DNA of 17,352 nt, from contig UZAN01048750.1 in the NCBI GenBank assembly GCA_900618425.1, forward strand, positions 2,590-19,941. Reading direction: 5' to 3'. Position 1 is the first letter of the stretch. Each line of letters opens with the position of its first letter. The position numbers and the translations under genes are program-made. Of this stretch, positions 10,150 through 17,352 are shown one piece after another. The notes below the pieces were generated by a model that ran no database searches, had not been told where the DNA came from, and saw only the letters and a program-made list of their open reading frames with translations. This stretch comes from Echinostoma caproni. Lineage: Eukaryota > Platyhelminthes > Trematoda > Plagiorchiida > Echinostomatidae.

Positions 10150-10490
10150 AATGTGCGCTTGTCCAAAGGGAACTGATTTTCCTTTACCACAAGAACACAC
10201 AACATGCATACATACAAATGAGGATAAACTTCATGCTATCAGAGGGCACAACTTACCATCCTCAGTCAAAGACCCGAAGGCGTTTTTGGGTTTAGTGAAT
10301 TTCTATATACGATTCATCCCACACACCGCACAATGGCTGTAGCCTCTAACGGGCCTAATTCGTGGTAATCCATGTGAGCTCATGCTTGTGCATGCCGCAC
10401 GAGTGGCATTTCAGAAGGGAAAGACACCTTTAGCACACGATACGCTGCTTTTGCGACTGTCAGCCAGGGGCGACGTTAACAATACATGCC
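10150..10490 (+). pseudogene. Ty3/gypsy RT thumb/connection, continuation of the 8.9-kb palm
   Basis: The frame reads HTNEDKLHAIRGHNLPSSVK, then AFLGLVNFYIRFIPH (around 10278-10325), a stop at 10340-10342, then PLTGLIRGNPCEL, VAFQKGKTPLAHDTLLLRL. This is the gypsy RT thumb ('DKV.AI......S....L..FLGL.NFYR+FIP') followed by the 'F...K..L' block that leads into RNase H. It starts just after the LINE 3' end and continues the palm found at 8929-9210; the block expected between them is mostly displaced by the insertions. It breaks off near 10490, and the missing continuation reappears at about 11985. Confidence 0.85.
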
Positions 10491-10699
10491 TCCTCTTATT
10501 GCCATTCAAGGCCACATTAGCTTACTTGCGGCGTTTTAATTTTTTTTTGAATATTTTTTCTGTTATAATGTTTCATAATTAAGATTTCCTTGCTACTAAG
10601 TTAAAGGTTGATTTAGGTCGTTTTTGTTTTAATTTGTGACCTTGAAGCCATGATGGCGCGTTTCCACCGGCAAAAGTTACTGGAGTAGATTAAGGGTTT

Positions 10700-11452
10700 G
10701 GCATGTGCTCATTATCTGTAGAGTCGAGGACTGCTACCCCGGAAAGTGTTGTGTCTGCGGATACGTAATGCGTCTGCAGGAGTACAACCGGAGCAGAGCT
10801 GTCTTTGTTTTAAGTGGCTGGAAGTGCAAGAGACACATCCCTTCGCTCAGAAAAAGTTTCCGCACTGCCGAGCTTACCTCTTGATACAATAATGGAACTC
10901 ATTGTTTATTTCGTTATGGAGGAGCCAGTAATTAGTGAGGCGATCATGGCTAACGTTAGCCGGAAAGTGCCATTCAGCGGTGCACATACTTCCGAGATAT
11001 GCTCGTCTTTTATGTGTTCGCTGAACACTCAACCAGGAGGAGTTAATGCAACTGTTGAGATAGACGAGACTATTGCGGTGAAGATCAAATTAAGAAGGGG
11101 AAGGCCGTAAGTCTCTCACCGACACGGCGAGAAGGGAGTTTTTCCCTCTTTTTTTGATCCTAGCCGAAAACAGACTCGACAACTACTACATCTGAATCTC
11201 ATATCCTCGGACGGTTGCGGAACTATCAACCATGCTATAAGCCGAACAAACATACAGGTGGACCGGTCTACCGACGAGGTCTAGCCAGAATCAGAACAAC
11301 TATATTGCCGAGGTCTGTACGTTCTGAAAATTTGGATGTTTTGGATATATAATAGGAATTTAAAGAAATGCTACTATCATTGGGTAGCAGATCATTCGAC
11401 AAAACCTTTATTTTGATCATACAACAATGAGGAACTTCTTGAAACAACAATT

Positions 11453-11486
<34 letters not shown>

Positions 11487-11790
11487 GTATATTTCACGAA
11501 GCCCGTGAAGCATGCTTGTGCGCATGATCAAATGATGATGAGTGATGAGTGGGCAGTCTATTGCTCCCCGTATTCACTTGGTCATGCGCATTCCACAATG
11601 AACCATTCCCCGAGATTAATTGACGCTATCACCGGCGTGCACACAAAAAACGTTAAAGCATTTTGGAACCGTATCAAGAAAACACTAAAGAACGTCCACG
11701 GTTCGGTAGGTGACATGATTTAAAATCATCTTGATGAAGTCCAATACCGATTGTTGTTCAAGTTTTCATACGAGACAATTCCAGATGATA
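10700..11790 (+). pseudogene. Merlin transposase, inactivated, with third catalytic residue changed
   Basis: The transposase would cut and join element ends. The zinc ribbon shows KCCVCGYVMRLQE (Cys codons at 10747 and 10756) and GWKCKRH (Cys at 10825), where the last Cys of the second pair is His. After a frameshift comes LPLDTIMELIVYF, EEPVISEAI and REV-like NVSRKV, then EICSSFM and GGVNATVEIDET with the first catalytic Asp at 11063-11065. The second block (11427-11723) gives MMSDEWAVY with the second Asp at 11544-11546, TMNHSPRLIDAITGVHTKN and VKAFWNRIKK. In this family the third acid is the Glu of the 'HT..IE.FW' motif. Here the codon is AAA (Lys) at 11655-11657. The frame ends at 11723 but homologous sequence continues to about 11790. 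The 11111-11426 gap starts at a GTAAGT and could be an intron or an insertion. Confidence 0.8.
11452..11485 (+). repeat. (TAA)n microsatellite inside the Merlin copy
   Basis: A pure trinucleotide run of about 11 units of TAA/ATA lies just before the second half of the transposase core. It probably grew within the dead element. Confidence 0.95.
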
Positions 11791-11984
11791 TTTAGACTTT
11801 CCTGGCACTCATTAACCAATTTAACCCTTTTGATATATTTTTCATAAGTAGTATGGTTTTTCACATGTCACGGTGTGATTATCATTATTATACTTTTCAT
11901 TAAGCGGTTGGAATCTTCTTTATATACTGCTAATGAGTAGTTGATTTAAAAACGCATAAATTACTTAGGGATAAGGGATACGTT

Positions 11985-12431
11985 GTAAACGTCCTCCCAG
12001 TCCCGCTTAGTATAGCGACTAATGCTTCAGACTTTGCGCATGGGGTGGTCCGATAATATCAGGTTTCTGAGTTTTGGCAACTCTCGACTCCTTACACTCA
12101 CCGAAACAAAATATAGTGCTTTTGGTCGCGAGCTGCTAGCAGCTTACTACGCTACTAACCATTTTTGACACGCAGTCGAGGTTCGAGATTTCACCATTTA
12201 TACGGATCACGAGCCTCTTACATATGCTTTACATACTAAGTCTGACCGTTACTCACCTCGGGAAACCAGGCACTTAGATTATATTTCACAGTTCACGAAT
12301 GAAATTCCGCATGTCAAAGACAAGTCAAACTATGATGCAGACGATTTAACACGTATTCACCTCAATGCGATAAAGTCCCCTTCAGATATCAGTGTTATAA
12401 CTGACTCCCCGGCAAATGATTCATCTTTCTA
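11985..12431 (+). pseudogene. Ty3/gypsy RNase H, inactive
   Basis: RNase H removes template RNA during reverse transcription. The segment opens with VNVLPVPLSIATNASDFAHG, which matches the '..HP.P..PL.L.TDASD.A.G' start of the domain, but the first catalytic Asp is Asn (AAT at 12021-12023). A frameshift follows, then TETKYSAFGRELLAAYYATN with the catalytic Glu at 12130-12132. After a TGA at 12166-12168 come FTIYTDHEPLTYALHTKSDR with its Asp at 12205-12207, YSPRETRHLDYISQF and KSNYDADDLTRI. The 'DRYSPRE.RHLD.ISQF' wording strongly resembles CsRn1-type gypsy elements described from the liver fluke Clonorchis sinensis; this comparison is from memory. Confidence 0.9.
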
Positions 12432-12934
12432 AGAAGCGGTCCATTCTACTTCCTGAAGATGCCAGACAATACAATTACCGACTTCTGATGTGATATCTAT
12501 AGGTTCATCTCAACCAATAGTAAATTCATACTATCGTCGTTTAGTTTTCGACACCTCACACGTGTAGTTTGCTCCATTGTACGGTGAAAACCGGACCAAA
12601 ACAGGTGTTTGTTGGACATCATTCTTCCTCTACAATCTAAATCTTTGTTCACATTTTTAAACCAGTACCAACGCTATGTGAGTTTTGATGTACCCGATCG
12701 CTAACAGCTACATTCTTCCGCGAGAGCACTTCCACCTTTGTTTTCGATCCGTTTGCACGTTGCCGCGCTCGTTGGTTTTTGTTGGTTTCGTGCTGTATCG
12801 CAAATTCTCGTTAGCAGTTACCCGTACGTTTCCTGTGACACGTTACCTCGATACACGTCTACAAAACCACAAGGCTTCGGTTTTGACCAGTGGTAACTTG
12901 GTTGTTTGCGAGTCTAGGATCCAGTTTTAAAGTT
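12432..12934 (+). other. Gypsy linker between RNase H and integrase, degraded
   Basis: About 500 bases separate the RNase H end from the integrase zinc finger. In intact elements this linker is short, so part may be extra. No motif was recognised; a frame at 12685-12930 has no family resemblance. Confidence 0.4.
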
Positions 12935-13250
12935 CGTCACGACCGGCCGTAGTGGACGTGCTTCAAACGCTTTGTCACACCCAGGCATTGCAGCAACACG
13001 TCGTTTGATTGCTGCACGTTACGTCCGGCGATCCATCAATAAGAACGTTCGAATGTGGGCAAAACAGCACTAAAAATATCAACACTCTAAAGTGCATTAG
13101 CATGTAGCCGCATCTATCGGTACGTTTACCACGTCCGACGCTCACTTTCATCACGTGCACACTGATATTATAGGGTCATTACCACCGTCACATGGGTATA
13201 CTCATTTGTAGTGGCTTCAGAACGACAGTGTAACATACTCAAGAGTTGTC
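12935..13250 (+). pseudogene. Ty3/gypsy integrase, N-terminal zinc finger and first catalytic Asp
   Basis: Integrase inserts the DNA copy into the genome. The HHCC finger is visible as LSHPGIAATRRLIAARYV, then INKNVRMWAK (12975-13060). A stop follows, then the QHSKVH segment, where the Cys pair of the finger appears lost. After a second stop the core begins with HFHHVHTDIIGSLPPSHGYT, holding the first catalytic Asp at 13164-13166. The next block NDSVTY (about 13220) corresponds to the family's 'VDRFTR'. Similarity then ends, and a foreign ~780-base segment intervenes before the core resumes at about 14040. Confidence 0.85.
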
Positions 13251-13379
13251 ACCATCTTTAGTCTGTCTCTTCCGTATGTATGCTTAAGCACGATTGCAGG
13301 CATTGGTTGCTCGGAGCATTCGCTCGTGCATCAATCTCCTTTTTGCATACATTCCTCCAGGATCCTCGATATCCGGAGA

Positions 13380-13657
13380 CCGCTTATTCAGCTAGGTCTT
13401 TCAGAATTGTTTAAATCACTGCCATCGCCGGTGGAGTAACTTCACTTTAAACCGGGTGTGAGTTCAGTGTTACACTCTTTCTTGCTATGCTTCCCGCTTT
13501 CAGACAACCTTGAGCGTGCTCAGGCTAAACTTCCGGCACCTTTAAGGGAACAATATACTTTCGCTTGAGTAATCGGTTGTTGTTTGTGATACATACAGGG
13601 ATATCGAGTAGCAGGGGAGATTAAAGATTGGATAGAGAGCACCTTTTTTCTCTAAAC
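13380..13657 (+). repeat. Direct repeat R1 (LTR-like)
   Basis: R1 pairs with R2 at an offset of 348 bases. The first 75 bases (13380-13454) are identical to R2; the remaining part is about 85-90% identical by eye, with a ~16-base length difference near the end. R1 is followed directly by TGGTGAGCCCG at 13658, as an LTR is followed by its primer-binding site. Confidence 0.85.
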
Positions 13658-13668
13658 TGGTGAGCCCG
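13658..13668 (+). promoter_or_regulatory. Primer-binding-site-like motif after R1
   Basis: TGGTGAGCCCG begins with the TGG that pairs with the CCA end of a tRNA and differs at one base from the start of a tRNA-Trp-type site. Its place at the exact end of a repeated unit is what gives it weight. Confidence 0.4.
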
Positions 13669-13727
13669 TTCCATTATTCTGATTATTGGTACATTTTAAA
13701 ATATTTTTATTTTCAGCAACCACCGGN

Positions 13728-14021
13728 CCGCTTATTCAGCTAGGTCTTTCAGAATTGTTTAAATCACTGCCATCGCCGGTGGAGTAACTTCACTTTAAAC
13801 CGTGCGTGAGTTCAGTGCTACACTCTCGCTTGCTAAGCTTCCCGCTTTCAGACAATCTTGAGCGTACTCAGGTTAAACTTCCGGTACCTTTAAGGGAACA
13901 ATATGCTTTCACTTGAGTAATCGGTTTTTGTTTCTGATATACACTGGGATATAGGGTAGCACGGGAGATTAGAGATCGTATCGCTGTCACAGGTCATGCG
14001 ATAGTGCCCCCATCTCCAAAC
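13728..14021 (+). repeat. Direct repeat R2, starting right after an N
   Basis: R2 begins at the base after the N at 13727 and ends where integrase sequence resumes. It lacks the primer-site motif at its right end, as a 3' LTR would. If it is a 3' LTR, its first ~130 bases are missing, exactly at the ambiguous base. Confidence 0.8.
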
Positions 14022-14029
14022 ATTCACTT

Positions 14030-14870
14030 AAGTGTATAAACAGGTTTCGTAGAACGATGGATAGCACTCTATGTTTGTGCCTCTATCGTCACGACTGACA
14101 AGGGGGCGTAGTTTTGATCATAATTATTCTTTTCGGTAACACAACTGCTGGGCACGGAAAGCATTCACACAACTGCTTGCCATTTACAATCTAACGGTAA
14201 AGTGGAACGTTTTCATCGTTACCTTAATGGTGTTTTGAGGACAAACGAGAACCGCCAGTGGTGCGCGACGTTACTTCTTGTTCCGTTAGGTATCAGAGCA
14301 TGCATAAAGGCAGGTATTCAATGAGCAGCTGCTGAACGTGTTTTCAGTACTGCATTACTACCGTCTGGGGAATTTTTCACGTCACATATGTTCCATCGGA
14401 TTACGCACCTACGTGCAGCGTTAATCTACGTTTGTGCAATCCTTGTCTGTGGAACAAACTCGATTACAGCAAGGAAAGTTGTTCATCCCAACTGAACCCT
14501 TAACATGTTCGCACGTATTCATTCGAATTGATACGGTACGAAAACCGTTACAACGGTATTACGAAGAACCTGTTTCAGCTTTTTTTGCGTAACGGAAAGC
14601 TCTTCATGTATGACCGACATGGTCGCGTCGATTCGGTTAACATCGAAAGCCTCAAGGCAGCAAATGTTGACGATGGAAATTTACACGCCAGTATGAGACT
14701 GGATGTTATTCCTGCTCGGCCTATGATTGAGGCACTTACTTCATAGTTTACCTCGCAGATGGCAGTACCTGCTACAGTGTCGAATGAAGCAACTCTCCCA
14801 CGTTCAGATTAGCAGTGCACGAGCACCTCATTAAACCAGGACCGGGCATCGGTTTTATGTTCTGGTCTAG
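14030..14870 (+). pseudogene. Ty3/gypsy integrase, core end and C-terminal module
   Basis: The core resumes with GFVERWIALYVCASIVTTDK, with the second catalytic Asp at 14097-14099. It goes on through TTACHLQSNGKVERFHRYLN, with the catalytic Glu at 14205-14207, then LLLVPLGIRACIKAG and LLPSGEFF. All three DDE codons of the integrase are therefore kept, unlike those of RT and RNase H. Stops and a frameshift in a T-run near 14580 break the tail. The C-terminal GPY/F-like module shows DTVRKPLQRYYEEP and, in the next frame, NGKLFMYDRHGRVDSVNIES and LKAANVDD (to 14746). A weak arginine-rich tail follows to about 14870. Confidence 0.88.
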
Positions 14871-15520
14871 GGATTGTTTTTTCTACCCGTCTGCGGAATT
14901 AGGCATAACACCGTCCAGACAAGCCTATAAAATAAGAAAAACCTTTCTCAGTTATATCACGAAATTCCTTATCTCGATATTTGTTTTATATGCTCAATGG
15001 TTATTTATGATTGATGCAGTAATTTTAACGTTAAGATGTTATACCAATTATCTCCGACAATCTTTTACTTCCAGAGATCAGTTCATATGAAACACACAGT
15101 GGTTGCCTTGAGGTTCAACGTGAATTTGATACCCTCTAGCCCGTTCGTGGTCTCTATGGACTTCAAGAGATTTTAAAGATGATTTGCTCATCTGCGGTAG
15201 CATACATGCGCAAAATTGTCTATTTTGTTCAATATGGAAAGCCAATGATCAAGGACGCGGGAAACGACGAGAACAACCTTACGTCTTGGGGCGACTAACG
15301 ATTCTGCTGTCGGGAATCATTGAGGGACGATTGAGGATAACATTATGTTTCCTATGTTGATATATGACGCAAAGAACCTGGTTCGTGTTTAAATAACGTA
15401 AAAATAGTCCAAATATATCAACCATTCTGCTAGTTCGTGTCTTGCGGCACTTAAACACTCGTTGACGATTGTCTGTTTTTCGTTCTCGGTTCTGAATTGA
15501 AAGCATTTTGCTTGCTTTCC
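14871..15520. other. AT-rich stretch between integrase and 3' LTR, unexplained
   Basis: About 650 bases where an intact CsRn1-like element would have little sequence. No coding or repeat signal was recognised in either strand. It could be a further insertion whose family I do not know, or element-specific 3' non-coding DNA. Confidence 0.4.
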
Positions 15521-15533
15521 GGCGGGTGGCTGA
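15521..15533 (+). promoter_or_regulatory. Polypurine-tract-like run before the LTR
   Basis: GGCGGGTGGCTGA lies directly before TGTAG at 15534. Gypsy elements prime plus-strand DNA from a purine-rich tract at this place. The run is G-rich but has pyrimidines in it, so the match is moderate. Confidence 0.45.
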
Positions 15534-15878
15534 TGTAGTAACGATGATTGTATGAAGAAAAAGAGCAATCCACGAGGGTGTTTTCCGTTCATGTTTTCTG
15601 CACAATCCATTTTGACTCTTACTGTGATATTTGTATGCTGTTTTACCTAGCCGCTTGTGCTTTACTGGGCACGGTATTCCCCTTAGGCGTATATATAAGC
15701 TGGGTCCTGTTCTAACCCACGAAACACATGTTACACACTCGCTTTGCTGCTGCATTTATTTACTTGCACTGCTTAGTCGTAGCGTAGGCAGGTATTCGGT
15801 ACCTTCTAATACCACGATAGATCAATAAACGCCTACGACAACCACGGGTGTTTTGTCTATCTCGGGCAACTAAAAACT
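15534..15878 (+). repeat. Probable 3' LTR of the gypsy element
   Basis: The segment starts with TGTAGTAACG after a purine-rich run and ends near ...AACTAAAAACTA, which gives a short TAGT/ACTA inverted pair, although the usual terminal CA is lost. Inside, in the correct order, are a TATATAA box (15690-15697), a stretch that would form R, an AATAAA signal at 15824-15829, and a GT-rich run after it. This is the U3-R-U5 layout of a retrotransposon LTR, and it lies downstream of integrase on the same strand. The matching 5' LTR was not found in the window, so the edges rest on the motif order alone. Confidence 0.6.
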
Positions 15879-16300
15879 AGGAGGTCGCGCACGTATGTTG
15901 AGGTCCGTAGGAAGTCTTTTCTACAGAGCGTCACTTCGATTAGCCTTAGACGAATAGAAGATTGTTTTTAAATTTTCGAAGTTTGGTGGATGACTCGTTT
16001 CAAACCCAATAAAATGAAACTGGCCTTCTTCCTGACTGCTCCTGGAAGTCTTTCCCACCTGACTTATTACACGGGTGCCTATCGGGCCCGGATCGTGACA
16101 CTCCCCAAAGTTTTTTCTAGTCCTGCGTCCAGATTTGCCGGGTCCGCTCCAGTGCGGCAGTCGTCGGATATTTAGAGCAAATTCCCGACCTGTGTACAAG
16201 ACGGTTTCCTGAAACGAAATAAAAGTAGAGGAGGTGAATAATCAGCTTGCACTGCAGTATATAGGAGAATTCAAGAAAAAGATACAAACCATGAATAACA
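15879..16300. other. Unassigned stretch after the LTR
   Basis: Holds a GC-richer block at about 16010-16200 with overlapping ORFs on both strands, neither of which I recognise. AATAAA occurs at about 16009 and 16219. It may be part of another repeat or the 3' tail of the LINE copy to its right, which is read on the minus strand. Confidence 0.35.
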
Positions 16301-16309
16301 CCATAGGAC

Positions 16310-16610
16310 AGAGAGATGATTACCGTTTAAGCATTAAAGCCAGGTGGGAGTCTGGTCTACATTTGAAAAAGGATTTTTTTGAGACATAAACTACTTGTAG
16401 GGGTAGGCTGTTCTAAAGAGGAATGATCCTGTGGGTACTGGAGGTTTGACGGACTAGTTTGCGGGCGCGCATTTTAAAGAGCTTCATGCTATACTCACGG
16501 AGGTTATTCATGCTATTGCGCAAGACTAAGTCATCGACTCTGTCGTACTTGGAGAGATGGTGCAATCGGAAGATATAATTTTCTATCCCAAGAATCTCTT
16601 GGGATTACAG
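16310..16610 (-). mobile_element. 3' end of a third, diverged LINE, antisense
   Basis: Reading the minus strand down from about 16610 gives LHHLSKYDRVDDLVLRNSMN, then NLREYSMKLFKMRARKLV, THRIIPL, a stop, NSLPLQVV and SKKSFFK. The last part is the 'PLWNSLP..VV....SFK' signature of LINE ORF2 C-termini, with the conserved Trp replaced by TAG. The family differs from the other three LINE fragments. A perfect TCCCAAGA/TCTTGGGA hairpin (16586-16604) lies near its 5' edge. Confidence 0.65.
16586..16604. repeat. Perfect 8-bp inverted repeat with 3-nt loop
   Basis: TCCCAAGA, ATC, TCTTGGGA. No function is implied; it lies at the edge of the LINE fragment. Confidence 0.9.
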
Positions 16611-16809
16611 ATTCAGAAGGGCTGGCTTTTTGCTGATGCTATTTTATAGATGGAGGGTGACACCTCACGACCTGTGACAGCGAGCAGTCCATAATAAGTA
16701 CGGAAAACTTGTTCATGGCACGTGCCAAGTGAACTAGTCCATATTCGGTACGGTTGATCGGAAAGAATGTTTACGTGGTTAATCTTCAGAGCAGCAAGTG
16801 GGCTCCGAA

Positions 16810-17352
16810 AAAGAAAAGAATAGGTCAGGTCAGGTCTGGGTGCACAGGACTGTTTATGGCCACGGCCAGTCGAGCGTCCAGGTTTCTTCCGGCAGCATGC
16901 TCACAAGGTGTGCACCCACCACTGCGAATTGCCTTTAGTACGGCGTCCTTGCTGAAAGGGAAAAGAAAAGCTCGTTTCCTTTCACCTCATCAGTGAACAA
17001 GAGACATGGGTCATGAAGGCATTCAATATTACAATAAAGATCATACTCTGGAAAGAGCTCTAACCATCGCTCATCCAGGGCGCACTTAATTGCAGTCATG
17101 CTTCCTAAATCTACTAATAACTTTGGCAACCGGTTCCAACTGTTCACTACTTTGTTGGTGAAGAAGCTGGATCTAACAATCAGGTTGCACTGCTGCTTAT
17201 GTAGCTTATACCCATTCTATCTAGTTCCTTGGTGAATATCCGTTTGGAACATGCTCCATTTCCTTACTCCCGAGAGCCCTTTTAAAATTTTGAAGGTCTC
17301 CAGTAAGTCTCCCCTAAGTGTCCTCCTTTCTAGAGAGAGCAGTCCCAAGTCT
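16810..17352 (-). mobile_element. 3' end of a fourth LINE, antisense, running off the window
   Basis: The minus strand from the window edge shows LLSLERRTLRGDLLETFKIL, then KGLSG, GTR, an in-frame TAG, YKLHKQQCNL, VRSSFFTNKVVNSWNRLPKL and ALDERWLELFPEYD, ending at 16935. This is the CR1-type ORF2 C-terminus, equivalent to 7215-6907 of the first LINE but about half diverged. Its frame runs on past the canonical end (to LFFSLSARTPY). The 3' UTR (about 16934-16815) shares a block with the first LINE's UTR and ends in a short GACCT tandem near 16820-16835. Its 5' part lies outside the window. Confidence 0.85.
16837..16918. repeat. 10-bp inverted repeat enclosing the LINE 3' UTR block
   Basis: TGGGTGCACA at 16837-16846 and TGTGCACCCA at 16909-16918 are perfect complements, about 62 bases apart. 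The enclosed sequence contains the block shared with the LINE at 6.7 kb. In LINE RNA this would form a stem at the 3' end, where reverse transcriptases commonly recognise their template. Confidence 0.8.

Larger units (their letters stand above)
10490..11985 (+). mobile_element. Merlin-family DNA transposon, copy 2, nested in gypsy pol
   Basis: An insertion of about 1.5 kb that splits gypsy RT from RNase H. It contains the whole Merlin transposase order in three frames: zinc ribbon (10700-10830), a helical region (10847-11040), the DDE core start (11041-11110) and the core end (11490-11790). Merlin transposons normally have terminal inverted repeats and 8-9 bp target duplications. I could see only weak similarity between the two proposed ends (ACAATACATGCC near 10489 against the complement of the region near 11985), so the exact edges are not fixed. 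The element is disrupted by frameshifts, a ~300-base non-coding stretch and a TAA microsatellite. Confidence 0.7.
13250..14021. mobile_element. Insertion in the integrase core made of two LTR-like direct repeats
   Basis: This segment sits between the first and second catalytic Asp of integrase, where an intact element has about 30 codons. It is built as ~130 unique bases, repeat R1 (13380-13657), a spacer, an N at 13727, and repeat R2 (13728-14021). The spacer begins with TGGTGAGCCCG, which resembles a tRNA-derived primer-binding site (the Trp-type site starts TGGTGACCCCG). Both repeats end in a similar TCTnnAAAC just before different flanks. My reading is the remains of a second LTR retrotransposon nested in the first. 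The full left LTR edge (a TG near 13229 or further right) could not be fixed, and no target duplication was found. Confidence 0.5.

Noticed and set aside
16717..16726. GGCACGTGCC palindrome containing an E-box
   Set aside because: A 10-base palindrome is common by chance in 17 kb and no promoter or gene is nearby.
16977..16999. CTGATGAG...GAAA-like pattern on the minus strand, suggestive of a hammerhead ribozyme core
   Set aside because: It falls inside the LINE coding tail, the sequence between the two core parts cannot form stem II, and the spacing is wrong.

Overview
The window looks like animal genomic DNA, most likely from a flatworm and probably a digenean trematode. That placement is an inference from the intron-containing cullin gene, the mix of Ty3/gypsy (CsRn1-like), CR1/Jockey-type LINE, Merlin and Penelope-like sequence, and the moderate GC content. 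No species marker is present. There is no operon, no rRNA, no convincing tRNA and no CRISPR. Motifs were recognised by reading translations, without any database search.

Layout. Positions 1-267 hold the C-terminal tail of a probable GIY-YIG-bearing (Penelope-like) retroelement. Positions 268-2381 are probably intron. Positions 2382-2663 are the terminal exon of a cullin-3-like gene on the plus strand, with the neddylation domain and stop codon. This is the only cellular gene found. A pyrimidine-rich stretch, probably 3' UTR, follows, and then about 3 kb in which nothing was recognised.

From about 6.7 kb to 15.9 kb the window is a nested graveyard of mobile elements. The host is one degenerate plus-strand Ty3/gypsy pol: RT palm at 8929-9200, RT thumb at 10150-10490, RNase H at 11985-12431, and integrase at 12935-13250 and 14040-14750. 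It ends in a polypurine tract and a probable 3' LTR at 15534-15878. Its reading frame is split by (1) an antisense LINE without endonuclease (about 6732-8912), flanked by a candidate target-site duplication; (2) a Merlin N-terminal fragment followed by another LINE 3' end (about 9230-10145); (3) a second, nearly complete but dead Merlin transposase (about 10490-11985); and (4) an insertion in the integrase core made of two ~280-bp direct repeats, with a tRNA primer-site-like motif and an N between them. The right end (16.3-17.35 kb) carries two more antisense LINE 3' ends.

All mobile elements appear inactive, with stops, frameshifts and changed catalytic residues. The main points of interest are the depth of nesting, the matched loss of catalytic acids by apparent G-to-A changes, the suspicious repeat/N junction, and a 3' UTR shared by two LINE copies. 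I saw no evidence for a new cellular system.
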